A stretch of DNA of 64,000 bases, taken from contig NC_016609.1 of NCBI RefSeq assembly GCF_000246855.1, positions 3,348,001-3,412,000 on the forward strand, written 5' to 3'. Below the pieces are notes generated by a model, which was given only the letters and a program-made list of their open reading frames with translations, ran no database searches and had not been told where the DNA came from. The stretch's first letter is position 1, and each line of letters opens with the position of its first letter. The DNA is from Niastella koreensis GR20-10. GTDB lineage: Bacteria; Bacteroidota; Bacteroidia; Chitinophagales; Chitinophagaceae. The translations under genes were made by a program, and so were the position numbers. Positions 10,101 through 16,906 of the stretch are shown here, in pieces.

Positions 10101-10561
10101 ACCGGAAGGTTGTTACTGGTTACTTTACCGCTTACCGCAATGAGCTTACCCTTACCTGGGTTAGAAAAAGAAACGGCAGTCGGGATAGGTGCGGAAGACT
10201 GCTGCTGCTTTCTTTTTACAATGATCGTTTTATCCACTATAGCATAGCTCAATGGCTGATTACGGAAACAGGCGTCCAGCGCCACCTGCAGACTTACATT
10301 CTGCAGATTAAGGGTAACTTTGACAGCTCCCTGCAGCAATGTTTCATTGTAAAAAAAACGGTACCCGCTTTGCTTTTCGATGCTTTGAAAGACTTTCTGA
10401 ATGGATACATTCTCATCCCGGATCGTAATCCCGCCCCGGCCATTTTCGGCTTGTATAATGGCCGGATTAAAAATCGTTAAAAAAACAAGAAATCCTGCAA
10501 ATACCAATACAGGTTTGGCCAAAATCTGACCGCTACGGATGCACCAGGTCCGTAATTTCAT
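7139..10561 (-). CDS. SusC/RagA TonB-linked outer-membrane transporter with STN signalling domain
   Basis: The 1140-residue product has, after the signal peptide, a secretin/TonB N-terminal (STN) domain (ITIRDENVSIQKVFQSIEKQ, residues ~45-95). A carboxypeptidase-regulatory-like domain follows (~120-210), then a plug with VVDGIP and a DISVLKDASAVALYGAKAS block (~300-360), and a long beta-barrel ending in a terminal Leu. STN domains in this family contact a FecR anti-sigma factor, and a FecR gene lies directly upstream (start-to-stop gap ~120 bp with a hairpin). The pair with SusD imports a ligand too large for porins and signals its presence to the cognate sigma factor. The length is normal for the family. 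Confidence 0.95.
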   Translation of the reverse strand: MKLRTWCIRSGQILAKPVLVFAGFLVFLTIFNPAIIQAENGRGGITIRDENVSIQKVFQSIEKQSGYRFFYNETLLQGAVKVTLNLQNVSLQVALDACFRNQPLSYAIVDKTIIVKRKQQQSSAPIPTAVSFSNPGKGKLIAVSGKVTSNNLPVAGASIMIKGSDNGASTDKDGVFTLAEVDEDATLIISSVSHETREIKVNGQGFITIDLDQKASDLDEAVVVAYNTTTKRMNTGAVTVVKGEDIQNLPNRSVDKSLQGLVPGLLVTSGTGQPGGGLSNFVLRGISTAGNVVNPPSVIRNPLIVVDGIPVTQDAYPSQSNFSQSETAVVNPMAQLNPSDIDNISVLKDASAVALYGAKASNGVILITTKKGKAGKTRISFRSQADVAKRLKGKVEMLNRDEYLDLLFETYANSGYTNQDSIRSKLYKQFPVQVNGTDTSFYPFTNWEDELFAKTASTLSNELSVSGGTDKTNFYLNLEYTKQDGIVKTTGYDRKSIRFNFENRPVNWLKLGVNTALSYNIQDFSSLIGGDYYAIAYLNTPLNPNRLSDGNYYLNFSDPFLAANPAAVLQYNKNRNTSFRGLTKLYGEVSFLKHFKFSAALGTDFMFLDAYQKYDPRLYDPTTGATPGGATAGRIQQQNTRNSNLITTNILNYTSTLGVKHSINVLAGQEAQILYTKNLSVTGTGFRNVDETQVINTATKSPSDLVLKQTLLSYFGQTNYGYDNKYFLTASIRTDGSSLFGTQNRFRTFWSTGAGWVATEEKFLKSSQSWLSYLKLRGSIGAAGNSFVIDQATRFQLLSNYTYLNTIGLASTFGTAGNPGIKPERTFNWDAGLEVHFWNNRIGVTADVYKKKTKDVIYSIDLPLATGFQNERNNLGDMENKGVELSLFADIIKCRNFQWSINANWSTNKNVLTKANVQQFSSSGVLLNKVGKNFNSFYMLRWAGVNPDNGSAQWLDSAGNIISTYSSAAKDKVYVGKPQPDGFGAITHNITYKNFQISAIFYYQYGFQVYDNSGVNLTNDGSLALLNQDKRALDRWRKPGDEALNPKRFLNNTNPAKQSTRFLFNGDYIRLQTLTLGYTIPVQIAHRLNLNSVRAYVSGYNMAVWTKYPGGDISNTNAVGQNGFSYPNQKSWSFGLNINL

Positions 10562-10635
10562 ACATTTGCGTTTTAGGTTTGATAAATAGAAATGTTCTCA
10601 ACAGTTTTTATTTAAAAATGACCCAACCAAACATG

Positions 10636-10669
10636 GCCGCCCCATCTCGAACATGGGACGGCTTTTTTT
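10636..10669. terminator. Hairpin between fecR and susC
   Basis: Arms GCCGCCCCAT and ATGGGACGGC pair with one mismatch around a short loop and are followed on the plus strand by seven T. On the minus strand, the direction of transcription here, the T-run lies before the hairpin. It is therefore a poor terminator for fecR and may instead be an attenuating or processing site between fecR and susC. Confidence 0.5.
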
Positions 10670-10680
10670 ATGGCTATAGG

Positions 10681-11928
10681 TCAGTTTCTCACAATTAGCG
10701 TGCGGCCTTTCAGTTCAAACCTAACTTCGGAATACTCCAGGATCTTCAATAACTGGCTCAGGTTTACATTCCGTCCAATCTTCCCGCTGAATTTATCCGT
10801 TGGTTTTCCTTCAGGATAAACGACCTCTATATCGTACCACCGGGCTACCTGCCGCATCAGCGTACTGATGTCGGCGCTTTCAAACAGGAACTCACCATTT
10901 TTCCAGGCAATCACCTGTTCAAGGTTTGGTGAATGGTCAATGGTGAGTGGTGAGTGGTGAGTAGTGAGAGGGTTTGCGATTGCAATAGCCTGTTCTCCTG
11001 GTTTCAGCACGACTGATTGTTCTAGCTTTGTCTTCTGTCCTCTGCCCTCAGCCCATTGCCTGCTGCCTACTTTCACAGAGCCCTGCAACAACGTAGTTCG
11101 AATGCTGCTTTCATCATCGTATGCGTTAATATTAAAGTGCGTCCCCAGCACGGTCACTTCTTCTTTATTGTTCACATTCACAATGAATGGCTTTTCCGCA
11201 TGGTGCGCCACTTCAAAATACCCTTCACCGGTGATGGTAACCCTGCGCTCATTTCCAATGAAGGCAGTAGGATATGTAATGGACGAAGAAGCATTCAGCC
11301 ATACCCGTGTGCCATCAGGCAATTTTACCTGGAATTGTCCGCCCGCCGGTGTGGCGAGGGTGTTATATGATACGGTTGTTGCCGGTGTTGGGGAGGAATA
11401 GCTCAACTCACCTTCCTGCTTTTCTATCTGCACGGCGCCCTGTTCGGCCAATAACCCGTTTTGGGCATTATCCAGTACAATAGTTTTTCCATCGCTGAGT
11501 TTCAGGATGGCCTTATTACCACCGGGCAATACATCGTTGGTGGCAGTTTGCGCTACCTGTTTTGTGGCGGGCCCGGGTTTATTCTGCAACCAGAAATAAG
11601 CTACGGTTGTTAATACCGCTGCTGTAGTTACCGCAGCGGCCAGGTACCTGTACCGCTTTGTATGTTGTACAGGGAAAGGAATAACAGGTGTGGTTTCAGT
11701 TGTAGCACGGTCAATTTTTCTCCATACGGCTTCTTTTGCATTTTCCGCTTCATAATAGTTGATCAGCTCCTGGCGCAAGGTTTCATCATGCGTCAACTGT
11801 TGCAGCAAATCTCGGTTACGCTGGTTTTCGCCAGCCCATTGTTCCAGTTCTATCGATTCTTCTACCGTCAATTCTCCCCGCCACTGTTTAATAATAAGGG
11901 ATGCAATTCTTTTAACTACTAAATTCAT
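10681..11928 (-). CDS. FecR-family anti-sigma factor
   Basis: The 415-residue product has an N-terminal cytoplasmic anti-sigma part (residues 1-90) and one membrane helix (YLAAAVTTAAVLTTVAYFWL, ~94-113). The periplasmic FecR domain reads TPAGGQFQVKLPDGTRVWLN, then a GEGYFEVAHHAEKPF block, then a C-terminal domain ending in EVRFELKGRTLIV. It should hold the ECF sigma factor until the STN domain of SusC signals. Two segments look foreign: residues ~285-296 (RQWAEGRGQK) and ~318-335 (PLTTHHSPLTIDHSP). They lie between conserved blocks and are encoded by repetitive DNA (11030-11074 and 10927-10972). Related FecR proteins usually have a short linker there, as does the second copy at 33805-35046. 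Confidence 0.93.
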   Translation of the reverse strand: MNLVVKRIASLIIKQWRGELTVEESIELEQWAGENQRNRDLLQQLTHDETLRQELINYYEAENAKEAVWRKIDRATTETTPVIPFPVQHTKRYRYLAAAVTTAAVLTTVAYFWLQNKPGPATKQVAQTATNDVLPGGNKAILKLSDGKTIVLDNAQNGLLAEQGAVQIEKQEGELSYSSPTPATTVSYNTLATPAGGQFQVKLPDGTRVWLNASSSITYPTAFIGNERRVTITGEGYFEVAHHAEKPFIVNVNNKEEVTVLGTHFNINAYDDESSIRTTLLQGSVKVGSRQWAEGRGQKTKLEQSVVLKPGEQAIAIANPLTTHHSPLTIDHSPNLEQVIAWKNGEFLFESADISTLMRQVARWYDIEVVYPEGKPTDKFSGKIGRNVNLSQLLKILEYSEVRFELKGRTLIVRN

Positions 11929-12307
11929 TTCAATGGTTTAAATAATAGCCTGCCTTCCCAATGAGATCAGGCGTATCAGTTACTTAATGTTGCAAGCGAA
12001 TGGATAATGGCAATCGTAGTGCAGGAAAAGGTAATGGTTTACATACACTTTCAGGATGAGGTTGGAATGTGCGATGAATGCGTATGTAACCTAGAAACGA
12101 CGGACTGTGAGTTTGTACCAAAGTAATTTTGAAGAATTCTTTTGAGATAACAATTCGATAATATGGAGTTGATTGTCAGGGAGCTGGGTGGTTAGTTATT
12201 CTCCATTCATACCTCTTTTAACAGTGCTTCTGTTGATAAATATCGAAGGAGTTTGCCTGTTTCTTAATGAATATCAAAAAAAATGTTCTTTCTGAATTTT
12301 GACTGGT
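11929..12307. other. Intergenic region upstream of fecR
   Basis: This 379-bp stretch has no supported gene. It should contain the promoter of the fecR-susC-susD transcript because the upstream STN gene has its own terminator. I could not identify a convincing Bacteroidota -33/-7 pair by eye. Confidence 0.4.
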
Positions 12308-12345
12308 ACAAAAAAGGGTATCGATCGTATTAGACCGATACCCTT
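12308..12345 (-). terminator. Rho-independent terminator of the orphan STN gene
   Basis: A 10-bp stem (AAGGGTATCG and its complement, 12314-12323 and 12336-12345) is followed on the minus strand by TTTTTTG. It lies 32 bp past the stop codon at 12377 and separates the STN gene from fecR. Confidence 0.85.
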
Positions 12346-12376
12346 CCCTATTGTTTACACCTTTATTCAAAAGGCA

Positions 12377-12868
12377 TTATTTTTTTCTTTTCTTTTCTTT
12401 TAACAGGTCCCTTAACCACTTTCTCATCTCCTTTCTAAGCTTTCTTTTTATTTTTTGCGGCCATTTCCTGACAGTTTTGTAAATTTTAAAGCTCCGGTCG
12501 GTGTAGTATAATAACAACAATGCAAACAGTGACCCCGACTCGTCACTATTCATTTCATCTGAATTCAAAAAAACATTTCTCTGGTCAATGGTGTAAGTTA
12601 TAGGCTGGTCCTTTAAACAAATATTGAGCGCATTTTTCAGCGTTGTATTTTTAAGATTGACAGATACTTTCTTTTTGTTCTTAAACAGATGATTGTTGTA
12701 TTCAAATTTATAACCGCTTTGCCGCGCCACCTCTTTCAGCACATTCTCCAGAGAGGTGTTTGTTTCAGTGATTGTGATACCTGTGGAGTCGGGTAACATA
12801 CCTGATTGCAGGGCGCAAGGAGAAAACGTTAAAACAAGGATAATCAAGTTTTTGATGATCTTTTTCAT
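12377..12868 (-). CDS. Stand-alone STN-domain protein with a basic C-terminal tail
   Basis: The 163-residue product has a signal peptide (residues 1-22) and one STN domain (ITITETNTSLENVLKEVARQ through QPITYTIDQRNVFL, ~30-105). The same domain starts SusC proteins that talk to FecR. No plug or barrel follows. The chain runs instead into a hydrophobic patch (LFALLLLYYTDR) and about 40 residues that are mostly Lys and Arg. It may be a soluble or membrane-associated competitor or adaptor for the FecR encoded next to it, or a truncated SusC that gained a new end. It has its own terminator. The clean reading frame and hairpin suggest it is expressed. Confidence 0.75.
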   Translation of the reverse strand: MKKIIKNLIILVLTFSPCALQSGMLPDSTGITITETNTSLENVLKEVARQSGYKFEYNNHLFKNKKKVSVNLKNTTLKNALNICLKDQPITYTIDQRNVFLNSDEMNSDESGSLFALLLLYYTDRSFKIYKTVRKWPQKIKRKLRKEMRKWLRDLLKEKKRKK

Positions 12869-13022
12869 TACGTTGTAGTTTTGTTATTCAGGAGTATTTT
12901 GAGCAGTATTACTATACACGGAAAGGCCTTCCTGTATCAGATATACTAATACAGGCATGCGAAGCCATTTATACACCTCAAAGGCTTGTGTCGTTAATGG
13001 CTAAATCATTTTTAATTTATTC

Positions 13023-13370
13023 TCAGGCTTCAGGTGGAGGTGAAAATTGCAGCAGGAAGGGACTTCGGGGAACGTGACAGCTACCAATGTTCATAATGAT
13101 AAAAATTGCTTCTGGCAAATACCTGGAGTGAAAGACCAGTGCAGATAACATAAGTATGTCGGTAAAAAAATCGGATCCGATCTTATGTATTATAATACAC
13201 TCTTTTCCGTTTTTCAAAGTACAAACCGCTTTAACGGTCCCCGGCGATTCATCGCATAGATAACCCTGTAAAACTATAACCGTATTAAAGGAGTGTATTA
13301 ATTGACAGCAAGTAGAGATAATTGGCAGACTAATCAATAATAGGTAGACACATTTGCAGGGAATGCTCAT
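13023..13370 (-). CDS. Possible small exported protein, unrecognised
   Basis: This 115-residue open frame starts with a plausible signal-like segment (CVYLLLISLPIIS) followed by several Cys and another hydrophobic stretch. No family is recognised. It lies between the sigma factor remnant and the orphan STN gene on the same strand. Composition is unusual, with many Cys, Ile and Leu, and a chance frame is possible. Confidence is low. Confidence 0.35.
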   Translation of the reverse strand: MSIPCKCVYLLLISLPIISTCCQLIHSFNTVIVLQGYLCDESPGTVKAVCTLKNGKECIIIHKIGSDFFTDILMLSALVFHSRYLPEAIFIIMNIGSCHVPRSPFLLQFSPPPEA

Positions 13371-13680
13371 GTTTTAGTTTTGGTTAAAAAAATAATAATG
13401 CCTCTCGTTCAAGGCAAGTTTGGTTGGGAATTTAAGCTACTACTCAGTATTGAACCTGGTCTTTTGTAGAATATTGGTGGTTGAAAATGATCTGTGCAGT
13501 TTACTTCAAGGGAAAATTGGCAAGCAATAAACTTCGCTCAATATTAAAACGACAATAAAGAGCTTTTATACTAATAATATTTAATAAAAATTTTACATCA
13601 ATTGACTAATCAATCGGTCAACTACAGATATTGCTCATGATGAATAAACGAATGTTGTTCATAAAAAGGGAAGAAAATAG
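13371..13680. other. AT-rich intergenic stretch, nothing recognised
   Basis: This 310-bp stretch has no supported gene, hairpin or repeat. It lies between the sigma factor remnant and the small open frame at 13023-13370. Confidence 0.4.
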
Positions 13681-13848
13681 TCACTTATTATTTCTTATAA
13701 TAACCTTTAAAACATTACGAAGCCGCTTTAAGGCCCTGGTTTTATGATTCTTTACGGTTTGGAGATTGATCTGCAGTTGATTTGCGATCTCTTCATTCTT
13801 TAGGTCATTCATGTAGGACATTTTAATTACCTGACGGCACTTTGCCCC
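13681..13848 (-). pseudogene. Remnant of an ECF sigma factor region 4, in frame after a complete sigma gene
   Basis: Directly after the TAA stop of the sigma gene (13849-13851) the same reading frame continues for 55 codons to a TGA at 13681. It encodes a clear sigma-70 region 4: KCRQVIKMSYMNDLKNEEI, then a helix-turn-helix with QTVKNHKTRALKRLR. Residues match the usual ECF consensus (KCREVFKMSY, LKNEEIA, TVKNQKARA) better than the intact gene does. The parts encoding regions 2 and 3 are absent. This is either the 3' end of a second sigma gene lost by recombination, or a former extension cut off by a stop. It could be read only by readthrough or an internal start. Confidence 0.8.
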
Positions 13849-14433
13849 TTACACCATCATCAGTATAAACAACACAAACAATTCCATGTTGTAATTCTCC
13901 AGGGCAAGCCTTAATAGTTTAATGGCGCGTGCTTTTTGATTGCGAACTGTTTGTTCAGTGAGGGATAATTGTGCGGCGATGGCTGCATTCTTCTTGCCTT
14001 CGAGCCAGGCCATTTTGAAGATGCGTTTGCACTGGGTGGGCAAATTTTCAATTTCGCTGTGCAGCTGTTTCAATACGGCGGTTTTTATTTCATCATTGGG
14101 TATGGAATTGCCTTCCTCCTGTTGGGGTACCGTATAGCCGAAAGCCTGTTTGTTTACAGTTTGCCGTTGCCTGTACCGCAGATAATCCATACAGGCATTA
14201 CGGGCTGTAATATATAAGAATGCTTTTATATTCTCTTCCGTATTAAAATTGGCACGCAGCTTCCACAGCTTTACAAACGTTTCGGCGGTAATATCCTGCG
14301 CCTCTTCCCTATCCCCGATCACCTTTTTGATGAAGCTGTACAGGCGGCTATAGTGCATATTATACACTGTAGCAAAGGCGTCTTTGCTTCCCTGTTGAAA
14401 ACCAGCAATAATGTGGTGCCCCGGATTCTTCAT
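13849..14433 (-). CDS. ECF sigma factor (FecI-like)
   Basis: The 194-residue product has sigma region 2 (residues ~10-95, with DREEAQDITAETFVKLW and NIKAFLYITARNACMDYLR) and region 4 (~125-180, LPTQCKRIFKMAWLEG then QTVRNQKARAIKLLR). It should direct RNA polymerase to the fecR-susC-susD genes at 12-5.7 kb when released by FecR. The C-terminal tail is short and hydrophobic (LFVLFILMMV), as in other Chitinophagaceae ECF factors; the second copy here ends in a similar hydrophobic tail. Unusually, its cognate fecR is not adjacent but lies 1.9 kb downstream, past a sigma remnant and two small genes. Confidence 0.93.
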   Translation of the reverse strand: MKNPGHHIIAGFQQGSKDAFATVYNMHYSRLYSFIKKVIGDREEAQDITAETFVKLWKLRANFNTEENIKAFLYITARNACMDYLRYRQRQTVNKQAFGYTVPQQEEGNSIPNDEIKTAVLKQLHSEIENLPTQCKRIFKMAWLEGKKNAAIAAQLSLTEQTVRNQKARAIKLLRLALENYNMELFVLFILMMV

Positions 14434-14664
14434 GAACCAGTTCCGTTAAGAGTGGTTATTTATTGATTAATAACAAGCAATGGGATAGGTTCAAAAATCG
14501 TAGTAGTTGTTAATTGTAGCTTTTTGAAGGCAAGGTTTACTGTGGTAAAAATAATCAAATTTAATATTGACTTGTTTAAATAATTATTAACCCGGCCAAA
14601 GACCAGGCAGACCGCCATGTTATATACAATTTACAATATAACTATCGCTTTGTTATAGAATATC

Positions 14665-14709
14665 CATTAAAGCTTTTCCTGCTTTAATGAGCAGCCATTA
14701 AAGCTGCTC
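14665..14709. repeat. Two overlapping stem-loops sharing arms
   Basis: CATTAAAGC occurs at 14665 and again at 14696, with its complement GCTTTAATG at 14681-14689. The middle arm can pair with either flank. GAGCAGC/GCTGCTC (14689-14709) forms a competing 7-bp stem. It lies downstream of the 14756-15223 gene and upstream of the sigma gene, inside a 322-bp gap that otherwise shows no gene. Confidence 0.5.
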
Positions 14710-14755
14710 GTTTATTGAAAAAATATTAACAATCTGTCAGCTGATGTGAATAAGT

Positions 14756-15223
14756 CTATAGTGAGAGATCCTTTGTTTTTTGGAAGGTGTGGATGTTAGT
14801 GAACCAGCAAATACCTAACACTATGCCTGCCTGTTCGAAAAATGAAGCGTGTCGTGTGGGGCTGGCCGGTATCTGACACACCGCCAGTGGCTCCTGTTTG
14901 TTGTGCTGATGAACGATCAGCTTTGGCTGGTTATTGTCTACAATGTTGTAATCGAAGACCTGTTTATTGATCTCAAGACGGCCGGTATTGTTGTGGTTAT
15001 GGTGGGCGAATTTTCCCTGCTCAACACCATATACATTTTTAAAAACAATGCGGTTGCTATAGCCATTTGTTTCCATAAAGAACACTAAACGTTCTTCCTT
15101 ATACGAGATGCGCACCGACTGTTGTTCGGGACTGTACTTCATTACAGCCAGTACCGACTCATCATTTACCAAATGATATTCCTTGATATCGGCCGTTACG
15201 TTACTTATCAGGGTCCACTTCAT
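14756..15223 (-). CDS. Hypothetical protein, possibly a scramblase/LURP-like beta fold
   Basis: The 155-residue product has no signal peptide and many short beta strands with regular alternation (VRISYKEERLVFFM, KLIVHQHNKQE, RLEINKQVFDYNIV). I do not recognise a family with certainty. The even beta pattern and lack of catalytic motifs would suit a LURP-one/Tubby-like barrel, but that is speculation. It is monocistronic, with divergent orientation to the small basic protein gene at 15417. The start at 15223 is the only reasonable one. Confidence 0.6.
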   Translation of the reverse strand: MKWTLISNVTADIKEYHLVNDESVLAVMKYSPEQQSVRISYKEERLVFFMETNGYSNRIVFKNVYGVEQGKFAHHNHNNTGRLEINKQVFDYNIVDNNQPKLIVHQHNKQEPLAVCQIPASPTRHASFFEQAGIVLGICWFTNIHTFQKTKDLSL

Positions 15224-15416
15224 GCAGTTAATTTAGGTGGTAAAAATCGCCGCAAGGTAACTTTTACAATGGTTACCCCGGTATTAAATCACTGTTACTA
15301 ATTTATATCATATAATAATTAATAAGTACCGGTATTGGATTTTTGGTCAAAAACTTAACATTGAGAATGTTATGCTTTTGTTACCTTTAGATTAAGTCTT
15401 TAAAATCTATTCTTGC

Positions 15417-15674
15417 ATGAGCACAACAAAAAAACAGCCCGCATCAGGGAAAGTATCTAAGAAAAAACTTTCTAAAGTAGTTCTTGAAAAACTGTCTGGC
15501 AGCCTCACTGATTATCATTTAAAAGATAAAAAGCTCGAAAACCGGTTAGAAAAGGTTAGTAAGCTGTTAGCCGGCGATATCGTTAAAGTGATGAAAAAAG
15601 AAACGCCTAAAAAAGAAAAAGCTACCCATAGCAAAAAAGCAGACAAGAACAAAAAGACAGCTGTAGCTCAATAA
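15417..15674 (+). CDS. Small lysine-rich basic protein
   Basis: The 85-residue product is about one third Lys and has no signal peptide. It has basic, disordered ends (STTKKQPASGKVSKKK at the start, KKEKATHSKKADKNKK at the end) around a short amphipathic middle (YHLKDKKLENRLEKVSKLLA). It could bind nucleic acid, like the histone H1-like or HU-tail proteins of Bacteroidota, but no fold signature proves this. Its stop lies one base from the stop of the convergent FAD oxidoreductase gene at 15676. Confidence 0.6.
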   Translation: MSTTKKQPASGKVSKKKLSKVVLEKLSGSLTDYHLKDKKLENRLEKVSKLLAGDIVKVMKKETPKKEKATHSKKADKNKKTAVAQ

Positions 15675-15675
15675 T

Positions 15676-16803
15676 TTACAAGCCAGCTATTATTTCTTCT
15701 GCCAGTCCGAACGAGAGGGTCATGCCGGCTCCCCCCAGCCCGTTAAAAATGTAAACCCCCGGTTCGGGCGATTCAAACAGATGACTTTCTCCATTGGTGA
15801 GTTTTGCATACACCCCATTCCAGGTGGAGGTAATGGTATTGCTTTTGAACCGGGCAAAGGTTTGTAAGTAATCAATAATCAATTGATTAATGCTTGCTTT
15901 ATCAAACGGATCGGGCGATAACCCATATTCATGGGAGTCTCCCACCGTTAGTTCGTACCGGCTATTTTGCGATACCATTACATGCACTCCCCACCGTACA
16001 TGCTCAGGCAATTCCTGTTCGTACCTGCGGCGCAATAACAGCAAAGAGGACGCTTTGGCGAAACTTTTATAATGGATCAGCGATAACCCACCGCATAACG
16101 AGGGGCCTATCTCCCATTTATCGGGTTGGGCTTCAAACCGTATCATCTGCAATTTGCACCGGGTAACGGGGATTTTCCCAAATACTTCGGGGTACAGGGT
16201 CTCAAAATCGGCGCCGCTGCATATAAAGATCAGGTCGGCGTTGTATTGTTCATTCAACCCAACGTATACGGTGTTATCGGCAATATAACTAACGCATTTG
16301 CCCCATTTGAATTCAATGCCGTGCCGCTCCTGTAAATAGAATGGCAACCAGGCAATTGCTTCCCGGGGATCCACAATGGCTTCTTCGGTACTGTACAATG
16401 CCCCCATTAACTGCTGTGGCACCACGGCGGGTGATTTTTCCAATACCTGTTCGGGGGTAAGCAGGGTTACCTGTCTTTCTAACCTGAACAGTTCATACAA
16501 CTCCTCCAACACCTGCCATTCATTTTGATTATAGGCCAGGTGCAAACTGCCGCTCTGCTCGCAATGAAAAGCGCCGGTTTTACTAATCTCCTGCCAGATG
16601 TTCCGGCTGCGAATGGCCCGCTCGTACCACTTCCCTTCCGGCTGTCCAATAGGCCAGATCATTCCAAAATTCCTTATGGATGCGCCAGTGGCCTGTTGAT
16701 TGCGCTCCAGGGTGGTTACTGCATATCCTTTTATGGCCAGCGCACGCGCCATTGCCAGTCCGGTTATCCCCGCGCCAATTACAATTGCAGTTGGTTTTGC
16801 CAT
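15676..16803 (-). CDS. FAD-dependent aminophosphonate oxidoreductase, TIGR03364/HpnW-like
   Basis: The 375-residue DAO-type flavoenzyme has the dinucleotide motif GAGITG (residues 10-15), an ATGASIRNFGMIWPIGQ block, and a C-terminal FAD contact (YIFNGLGGAGMTLSFGLAEE). These fit the TIGR03364 group. That family was proposed, from its gene neighbours, to deaminate an aminophosphonate oxidatively and pass the aldehyde to a PhnX-like hydrolase; such a hydrolase is encoded two genes upstream here. I start at the ATG at 16803 (MAKPTAIVIGAG). The longer frame from 16857 adds residues encoded by a repeat array (16821-16906) that cannot belong to the fold. It is the last gene of the phosphonate locus. 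Confidence 0.85.
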   Translation of the reverse strand: MAKPTAIVIGAGITGLAMARALAIKGYAVTTLERNQQATGASIRNFGMIWPIGQPEGKWYERAIRSRNIWQEISKTGAFHCEQSGSLHLAYNQNEWQVLEELYELFRLERQVTLLTPEQVLEKSPAVVPQQLMGALYSTEEAIVDPREAIAWLPFYLQERHGIEFKWGKCVSYIADNTVYVGLNEQYNADLIFICSGADFETLYPEVFGKIPVTRCKLQMIRFEAQPDKWEIGPSLCGGLSLIHYKSFAKASSLLLLRRRYEQELPEHVRWGVHVMVSQNSRYELTVGDSHEYGLSPDPFDKASINQLIIDYLQTFARFKSNTITSTWNGVYAKLTNGESHLFESPEPGVYIFNGLGGAGMTLSFGLAEEIIAGL

Positions 16804-16820
16804 ATAGTTAGTTTTAAAAG

Positions 16821-16906
16821 CCAAACGCTCAACGCGGAACGCCGAACGCAAAGCCATTATTTATACTGTATTTCGCATTAAGCATTAAGCGTTCTGTGTT
16901 CAGCAG
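16821..16906. repeat. Inverted array of 9-bp AACGC-type units (copy 1)
   Basis: Units such as CAAACGCTCAACGCGGAACG (16822-16841) are followed after about 25 bp by opposite-strand units (GCATTAAGCATTAAGCGTTC, 16875-16894). The second arm encodes the last residues and stop of the MFS gene (HRTLNA). Similar two-arm arrays lie at 32706-32858 and 50933-51080. Confidence 0.7.

Noticed and set aside
10964-11401. Plus-strand open frame of 145 codons over fecR
   Set aside because: It is a shadow of the clear FecR gene on the other strand, with no domain or start context.
16804-16857. N-terminal extension of the FAD oxidoreductase from an ATG at 16857
   Set aside because: The extra residues (ALRSAFRVERLAFKT) are encoded by the AACGC repeat array, and the Rossmann motif follows directly after the ATG at 16803.
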